Assembly: GCA_938023905.1 (NCBI GenBank)
Contig: CALJCO010000084.1
Location: 1-45,658, forward strand
From: an uncultured Collinsella sp.
Lineage (GTDB): Bacteria; Actinomycetota; Coriobacteriia; Coriobacteriales; Coriobacteriaceae
Direction of reading: 5' to 3'
DNA: 45,658 nt
A program made the position numbers and the translations under genes. The notes under the pieces were generated by a model. The model was not told where the DNA came from. It was given only the letters and a program-made list of their open reading frames with translations, and did no database searches. Shown one piece after another: positions 41,381-45,658 of the stretch (position 1 is the first letter of the stretch; each line of letters opens with the position of its first letter).

Positions 41381-41414
41381 CCCGCCGCCAGCTCCCCAAG
41401 CTCGGCGGCGTGGG
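41381..41414 (+). promoter_or_regulatory. Leader hairpin directly before the folP-folK ribosome site
   Basis: CGCCGCCAGCT pairs with AGCT-C-GGCGGCG (one bulge), with outer CCC/GGG contacts. It is followed by CATTTT and then the AGGAGG of folP-folK. It could be an attenuator or an mRNA stabiliser. A TACAAT box stands at 41352. Confidence 0.4.
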
Positions 41415-41432
41415 CATTTTAGGAGGATGTTC

Positions 41433-43175
41433 ATGGTGAACGACAGCAAGACATGGCGGTGCGGAAAGTACGAGCTCAGCTTTGACCGTCCGCGCATCAT
41501 GGGCGTCCTCAACGTGACGCCCGATTCGTTTAGCGACGGCGGGGAGCACTTCGACCCGGATGCCGCCATCGAGTACGGCCTGGCGATGCTCGACGCCGGC
41601 GCCGACATCATCGACGTGGGCGGCGAGTCCACGCGCCCCGGCTTTACCCCGGTCAACCCCGACGAGGAGGCGCGTCGCGTGCTGCCCGTCGTGCGCGCGC
41701 TCGCCAAAGAGGGGGCCATCGTCTCGATCGATACACGTCATGTGGCGGTTGCCAAGGCGGCGGTGCGCTGCGGTGCTTCGATTGTCAACGACGTGACCGG
41801 CTTCACCGATCCCAAGATGGTCGAGTTTGTTAAGACGAGCACCTGCGGCGTCATCGTGATGCATGCCGGCGAGGTCGCCGCGCCCACCCGCACGCACGCA
41901 ACGGTGCAGCTCGATACCTCGGCAGCGGCGTTTGTTGCCGAGAAGGCGCGCGAGGCGGCTGCCGAGGCCGCGCGTGAGGCCGAGAAGCCGGCTCGCCGCC
42001 GTCGCGGCAAGTTGCTGGGCGAGCCTAAGCCGGAGGCCAAGCTTCCGGGCGGTGTGGTGCAGCCCTCGTTGCCGTTTGGCGAACCGGAGCCCACGTCCGA
42101 GCCTGCAAGCGAGCAGGAGACGCCGGCCGCCGAGCAGGCTGCTGCCGCCGAGACCGTCGCGCCCGCGCCCGAGGCCGCGCCCGCAGCCACCGAGGCCGCG
42201 CCGGAGCCCAATGATCACCTGGCGGCCATGATGCGCCGCAGCGCCCGCCGCGAGGAGGCCTACGTGCCCACCTCTCAGCTCCGCCGCTTCACCCTGCCCG
42301 ATTCGGCGCCCATCATGCGCCGCGTTATGGGCTTTCTGTCCGACCAGGCCCGCGCGCTCATCCACGCCGGCGTGTCGCGCGACCGTATCTGCATCGATCC
42401 CGGTCCGGGCTTTGGCAAGACGGCCAACGAGGACATCGTCATCCAGCGCGAGACTGCCAAGATGGCGTCACTGGGCTATCCGCTCATGTGCGCCGTATCG
42501 CGCAAGCGCTTTGTGGGCGCCGTCTCGGGCGTGACCGAGGCCGCCGAGCGCGATGCCGCTACGTTTGGCGTGTGCCTGGGCGCCATCCAGGCCGGTGCCA
42601 ACATCGTGCGCGTGCACGACGCCGCGGGTTTTGCGCAGTTCCTGAACGGCTACTGGGCGGTTGCCAAGCCGCAGCCGCGCCGCGCGTTTGTGGCCGTGGG
42701 CTCCAACCTGGGGCACCGCTGTGACAACATCCGCGCCGCACGCGACATGATCGCCGAGATTCCACTCACCTGCGTGTCCAACTCCTCCAAGATCTACGAG
42801 AGCGAGCCGGCCTACGAGATGCGCCAGGACGCGTTTGCCAACGCCGTCATCGAGATTAAGACCGAGCTGGCGCCGTTGGTGCTGCTCGACGAGCTCATGA
42901 AGATCGAGGCCGAGCTGGGCCGCGACCGTTCCAAAAAGGCCAAGGCCAACGGTCCGCGCACCATCGACCTGGATCTGCTGTGGATGGACGGCGAGACCCA
43001 CGGCGGCAAAAAGCTGCGCCTGCCGCATCCGCTGATCGGCGAGCGCGACTTTGTGCTGGTGCCGCTCGAGGATCTGATGCACGATCCGGCGCGGTTCTTC
43101 CGCTACAACGGCGTCGAGGTCAAGGAGCCCGAGGACCGCGTGGGCCATATCGTGGGCGAATTGGGGCGTATGTAG
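41433..43175 (+). CDS. folPK: Fused dihydropteroate synthase / HPPK with a large insert
   Basis: The 580-residue protein joins two folate enzymes. The DHPS part begins RIMGVLNVTPDSFSDGGEHF, then DIIDVGGESTRPG, SIDTRHVAVAKAA, and resumes with ICIDPGPGFGKTANED and MCAVSRKRF. Between VIVMHAGE (about 145) and the DPGPGFGK block sits an Ala/Pro/Glu-rich insert of about 140 residues (about 150-290), probably disordered. The HPPK part starts near 416 (AFVAVGSNLGHRCDNI) and has RTIDLDLLWMDG and LPHPLIGERDFVLVPL. The ATG at 41433 is 6 bases after AGGAGG. The order FolP-FolK is the reverse of many FolK-FolP fusions. Confidence 0.93.
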   Translation: MVNDSKTWRCGKYELSFDRPRIMGVLNVTPDSFSDGGEHFDPDAAIEYGLAMLDAGADIIDVGGESTRPGFTPVNPDEEARRVLPVVRALAKEGAIVSIDTRHVAVAKAAVRCGASIVNDVTGFTDPKMVEFVKTSTCGVIVMHAGEVAAPTRTHATVQLDTSAAAFVAEKAREAAAEAAREAEKPARRRRGKLLGEPKPEAKLPGGVVQPSLPFGEPEPTSEPASEQETPAAEQAAAAETVAPAPEAAPAATEAAPEPNDHLAAMMRRSARREEAYVPTSQLRRFTLPDSAPIMRRVMGFLSDQARALIHAGVSRDRICIDPGPGFGKTANEDIVIQRETAKMASLGYPLMCAVSRKRFVGAVSGVTEAAERDAATFGVCLGAIQAGANIVRVHDAAGFAQFLNGYWAVAKPQPRRAFVAVGSNLGHRCDNIRAARDMIAEIPLTCVSNSSKIYESEPAYEMRQDAFANAVIEIKTELAPLVLLDELMKIEAELGRDRSKKAKANGPRTIDLDLLWMDGETHGGKKLRLPHPLIGERDFVLVPLEDLMHDPARFFRYNGVEVKEPEDRVGHIVGELGRM

Positions 43176-43877
43176 ATGATCGAGATGAATGCTGTTGCCG
43201 CCGGCACCGAGCTTGACGCCGCGCGCGATGCGGGCCGCGAGGGCGCGTCCGCGGGCTGGTGCGCTTGGAGCGCGGGCGAGGCGTCGTTGACGTTTTCGCT
43301 GGTCGTGCGCCCGGACGTGAATATGCATGCCTTCCATGGCCTGCCGTTTGTGGCGGCGATGGGCATGATGGACGCGCTTGTGGGCACGACGTCGACGCCG
43401 GGCCTGGGCCTTGCCGGCAAGGTGGGCATTCAGTGGCCGAGCGACATTGTGTGCGGCGCGCCTACGTTTGAGACCTCGTTTGCACGCGTCGTCGTCAACG
43501 GTGGCGCCGGTGCCGCGGGCATGTTCGGTGCCGTGACGGTGGATATTGAGCGTTCGGCGTTGAGCGAGCTTGGTGTGGACGTAGCTGACGAAGCGCTGGT
43601 CGAGGCGTTGGCCGTCGCCGTGCTGACCCGTGTGGACACCTGGGCGGTTGTTGCCAACACGCCGCAAGGCGCCGCAGGGCCGCTGGCTCCCGTGCTGGGC
43701 GAGTATTTCGACATGGTGCCGCTGCTCGGTCGCCAAGTTGCGGCGGTGTCGCCCAACGGCTTGCCGCTTGCGATCGGTGTGTTTGCGGGCCTGGACATCT
43801 GGGGCCGCGCGACCATCAAGACCGACGCCGGCGAGCAGGAGTTTCCGCCCGAGGCCGTACGGATTCGCGGACTGTAA
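43176..43877 (+). CDS. Degenerate biotin protein ligase-like protein
   Basis: The 233-residue protein resembles the catalytic and C-terminal parts of BirA: TELDAARDAG near the start, LTFSLVVRPDV, GLAGKVGIQWPSDIVCG and a C-terminal SH3-like part (LDIWGRATIKTDAGEQEF). The biotinyl-AMP loop (GRGRRG-type) that should lie between AARDAG and LTFSL is missing, and the essential KWPND is QWPSD. It is therefore probably inactive as a ligase, or does something else. Its ATG follows the folP-folK stop directly (TAGATG). coaX, often next to birA, lies at 45410 in the opposite direction. Confidence 0.75.
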   Translation: MIEMNAVAAGTELDAARDAGREGASAGWCAWSAGEASLTFSLVVRPDVNMHAFHGLPFVAAMGMMDALVGTTSTPGLGLAGKVGIQWPSDIVCGAPTFETSFARVVVNGGAGAAGMFGAVTVDIERSALSELGVDVADEALVEALAVAVLTRVDTWAVVANTPQGAAGPLAPVLGEYFDMVPLLGRQVAAVSPNGLPLAIGVFAGLDIWGRATIKTDAGEQEFPPEAVRIRGL

Positions 43878-43907
43878 CGCGAGGCGCTCGCGCTCAAAGA
43901 TAGCGAT

Positions 43908-43952
43908 GACAACAAGACCCTCCTCGGCTGTGCCGGGGAGGGTCTTGTTGTC
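43908..43952 (+). terminator. Terminator after the folP-folK operon
   Basis: GACAACAAGACCCTCC and GGAGGGTCTTGTTGTC form a perfect 16-bp stem with a 13-nt loop, followed by TGGGG. The stem end is T-rich, although no long T tract follows. Confidence 0.75.
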
Positions 43953-43974
43953 TGGGGAATGGGTTGTCAGCACC

Positions 43975-44015
43975 CTATTCCTCAAAACTGAAAATCTTTC
44001 GATTTTGAGGAATAG
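43975..44015. repeat. 41-bp palindrome, copy 1
   Basis: CTATTCCTCAAAA and TTTTGAGGAATAG (13 bp, perfect) enclose CTGAAAATCTTTCGA. Copies 2 and 3 have the same length and arms. Confidence 0.9.
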
Positions 44016-44060
44016 AATTAAGCCAGCTCGGCCTTTAACGAGGTATATTCGTTGCAGAGT

Positions 44061-44101
44061 CTATTCCTCAAAACTGAATAATTTTCGTTTTTGAGGAATA
44101 G
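44061..44101. repeat. 41-bp palindrome, copy 2
   Basis: It has the same 13-bp arms around CTGAATAATTTTCGT. It ends 26 bp before the ATG of the ATPase gene and starts 86 bp after copy 1. Confidence 0.9.
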
Positions 44102-44127
44102 CGATAGAAGACCGCAGGGAGGCACCG

Positions 44128-45324
44128 ATGAAACTCATCAATAGAACGTCATATATGGACACGTTGACGAGCCTTATTGGCGTACCGGACATCAAGGTCA
44201 TAACGGGCATTCGCCGTAGCGGTAAGTCAAAATTGCTCGAGGCCCTCCGCGATTACGTGGAGGCAAATCTGTCCAATTCGAATGTCATCCATATCAATTA
44301 CAACCTCGACGAGTTCGAGGGCCTGCTCGAATATCATGCCCTGCTCGCCTATGTGAAAGAGCATCGAGTGTCCGACAAGCAAAACTTCCTGCTTATCGAC
44401 GAGGTTCAGATGTGCGACGGCTTTGAACGCGCGATCAACAGCCTCCATGCATCCGAGCAGTACGACATCTTCATTACCGGATCGAACGCCTTTTTGCTGT
44501 CGAGCGATCTGTCGACGCTCTTTACGGGGCGCACGTTCGAGATCGAGGTTTTCCCATTCTCGTTTGAGGAGTATCGCTTCTATAGCGACGAGGGCGAGGT
44601 CGATCGCGACTTCGATGAGTACGCGAGAACCGGCGGTATGTCCGGCTCTTATCCTTATCCACTGCAGGAGCAACGCTATCAATATCTCTCCAACGTCTTC
44701 AAAACGCTCATCGTGAGGGATATCGTGCAGCGGCATAACGTGAGAAACGAATCGGCACTGCTGCGCATTGCCGATTACATGATGGACAACGTCTCCAACA
44801 TAACGTCGGCACGCAACATTACAGATGTTTTGAATGCGGATGGGCTAAAGATTACGAACAAGACGGTCGGCACGTACATGGGGTACCTGTGCGATGCGTT
44901 TGCCTTCTATAAAGTTCGTCGGTACGACATTCGCGGCAAAAAATACCTTAAGAGCGGCGAGAAGTATTACCTGGCAGACCACGCGTTCAAATACGCACTG
45001 CTTGGTACACGTGATATGGATTGGGGACGCGTATACGAGAACATGGCGGCCATCGAGCTGCTGCGCCGCGGATACGAGGTATACGTCGGTGTGCTCTATA
45101 AAAAGGAAATAGACTTTGTAGCAATCAAGCGAAGCGAGAAGCTCTACATTCAGGTGAGCGACGACATCAGCTCGGATAAGACGTTTGAACGCGAGATTTC
45201 GCCACTGCTGAGCATTGGCGATGCGTATCCCAAGATGATTCTTGCCCGCACGCATCACGAGGCCACGGATCGCGATGGGGTGCAGATCGTGGACCTGGCG
45301 AGGTGGTTGTGCGGCGAGGCTTAG
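44128..45324 (+). CDS. AAA-family ATP-binding protein with DUF4143 C-terminus
   Basis: The 398-residue protein has an AAA_14-type ATPase domain. Walker A is GIRRSGKSK (27-35), Walker B is FLLIDEVQ (87-94) and the sensor is IFITGSNA; GRTFEIEVFPFSFEEY follows, as in the family. The DUF4143 part (about 230-390) contains a nuclease-like core, GRVYENMAAIELLRRGYEVYVG and KKEIDFVAI...LYIQVS. These proteins are common and patchy in gut bacteria; their function is not established. GGGAGG stands 5 bases before the ATG. GC content is visibly lower than in nearby genes, and 41-bp palindromes flank it on both sides, which suggests transfer as a unit. Confidence 0.9.
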   Translation: MKLINRTSYMDTLTSLIGVPDIKVITGIRRSGKSKLLEALRDYVEANLSNSNVIHINYNLDEFEGLLEYHALLAYVKEHRVSDKQNFLLIDEVQMCDGFERAINSLHASEQYDIFITGSNAFLLSSDLSTLFTGRTFEIEVFPFSFEEYRFYSDEGEVDRDFDEYARTGGMSGSYPYPLQEQRYQYLSNVFKTLIVRDIVQRHNVRNESALLRIADYMMDNVSNITSARNITDVLNADGLKITNKTVGTYMGYLCDAFAFYKVRRYDIRGKKYLKSGEKYYLADHAFKYALLGTRDMDWGRVYENMAAIELLRRGYEVYVGVLYKKEIDFVAIKRSEKLYIQVSDDISSDKTFEREISPLLSIGDAYPKMILARTHHEATDRDGVQIVDLARWLCGEA

Positions 45325-45333
45325 CAAAAAATC

Positions 45334-45374
45334 CTATTCCTCAAAACTGAAAAATTTTCGATTTTGAGGAATAG
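45334..45374. repeat. 41-bp palindrome, copy 3
   Basis: It has the same arms around CTGAAAAATTTTCGA, and the arms extend to 16 bp (ATCCTATTCC / GGAATAGGAT at the ends). It lies 9 bp after the ATPase stop and before the convergent coaX. Confidence 0.9.
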
Positions 45375-45409
45375 GATTGGAGGCTGGTTGCTGCGACCTG
45401 GCGTTTGCT

Positions 45410-45658
45410 CTATCCCAGCTCCTGCATGCGGCGGTAGATTTCGCAGATACCCTTGATGGTGAGCTGTCCGTCGACCACGTCGAAGGCATCGGTCGAATCG
45501 GCGACGATGCCGGCGAGACCGCCTGTGGCGATAACGGTGGCATCGTCGCGGCCCAGCTCGCGCTTCATGCGCGCGACCAGGCCCTCTTCGTCACCCTTGT
45601 ACAGGTAGCCGAGGCGCGCCATGTTGAGCGTGACCACGCCGATCGAGCCGGTCAGCTC
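45410..45658 (-). CDS. coaX: Type III pantothenate kinase, 3' part
   Basis: Only the last 82 residues are in the window; the gene continues beyond the right edge. ELTGSIGVVTLNMARLGYLYKGDEEGLVARMK and VIATGGLAGIVADSTDAFDVVDGQLTIKGICEIY match the C-terminal part of CoaX, which starts coenzyme A synthesis from pantothenate. The usual IGxNT motif is replaced by IGVVT. Pantothenate kinase identity rests on the TGGLA and final LT.xG blocks. Confidence 0.8.
   Translation of the reverse strand, partial: ELTGSIGVVTLNMARLGYLYKGDEEGLVARMKRELGRDDATVIATGGLAGIVADSTDAFDVVDGQLTIKGICEIYRRMQELG

Overview
The window looks like chromosomal DNA of a gut actinobacterium of the class Coriobacteriia, most likely Collinsella. 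The grounds are a GC-rich genome of about 60% with strong Shine-Dalgarno sites and an anaerobe's gene set: mannose-family PTS, NfnAB, a class B sortase, and a large wall-anchored glycosidase with clostridial-style cohesin and dockerin modules. The genus is an inference from protein style, not a database result. No rRNA, tRNA or CRISPR array was seen.

Layout. 1-5000: a GntR regulator, divergent from a four-gene mannose/fructose/sorbose-type PTS operon (IIA, IIB, IIC, IID), then a small membrane protein and a MarR regulator. 5000-7046: a gene-poor stretch and an IS110-family transposase, sitting directly upstream of a 2137-residue sortase-anchored GH31 glycosidase (7047-13460). 13.6-21 kb: purine synthesis (purE, then purF-purM-purN), with a class B sortase, a MoaE-like protein and a CmpB-type membrane protein between. 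21-27.4 kb: an orphan PTS EIIA, a parvulin-type foldase, a YqeY protein, a complete amino-acid ABC transporter and a cytidylate-kinase-like protein. 27.9-36 kb, minus strand: nfnB-nfnA (electron-bifurcating transhydrogenase), pth, a nuclease-fold gene between two 204-bp inverted-repeat elements, prs and glmU. 35.9-39.1 kb: an ECF transporter (T, fused double ATPase, S). 39.6-43.9 kb: exonuclease III, a sirtuin, a fused folP-folK with a large insert, and a biotin-ligase-like protein without the biotin loop. 44.1-45.3 kb: an AAA ATPase of the DUF4143 type bracketed by three copies of a 41-bp palindrome. The right edge holds the 3' end of coaX.

The most striking property is the number and order of palindromic elements between genes. 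(a) A dispersed family has a conserved core near AGGGACAGGTTTATT inside arms that differ between copies but stay self-complementary; in two copies the end of the element overlaps a gene's stop codon (purF and pth). (b) Two 204-bp elements with 27-bp terminal inverted repeats flank a nuclease-fold gene that interrupts the usual glmU-prs-pth neighbourhood. (c) Three 41-bp palindromes bracket the AAA ATPase gene. (d) Three hairpins with a period of 80-81 bp, each with 10-bp arms and a 25-nt variable interior, lie between convergent genes. (e) An inverted-repeat-ended segment forms the in-frame linker of the ECF ATPase. Together these suggest a genome heavily seeded with small non-autonomous elements, some carrying or marking accessory genes.
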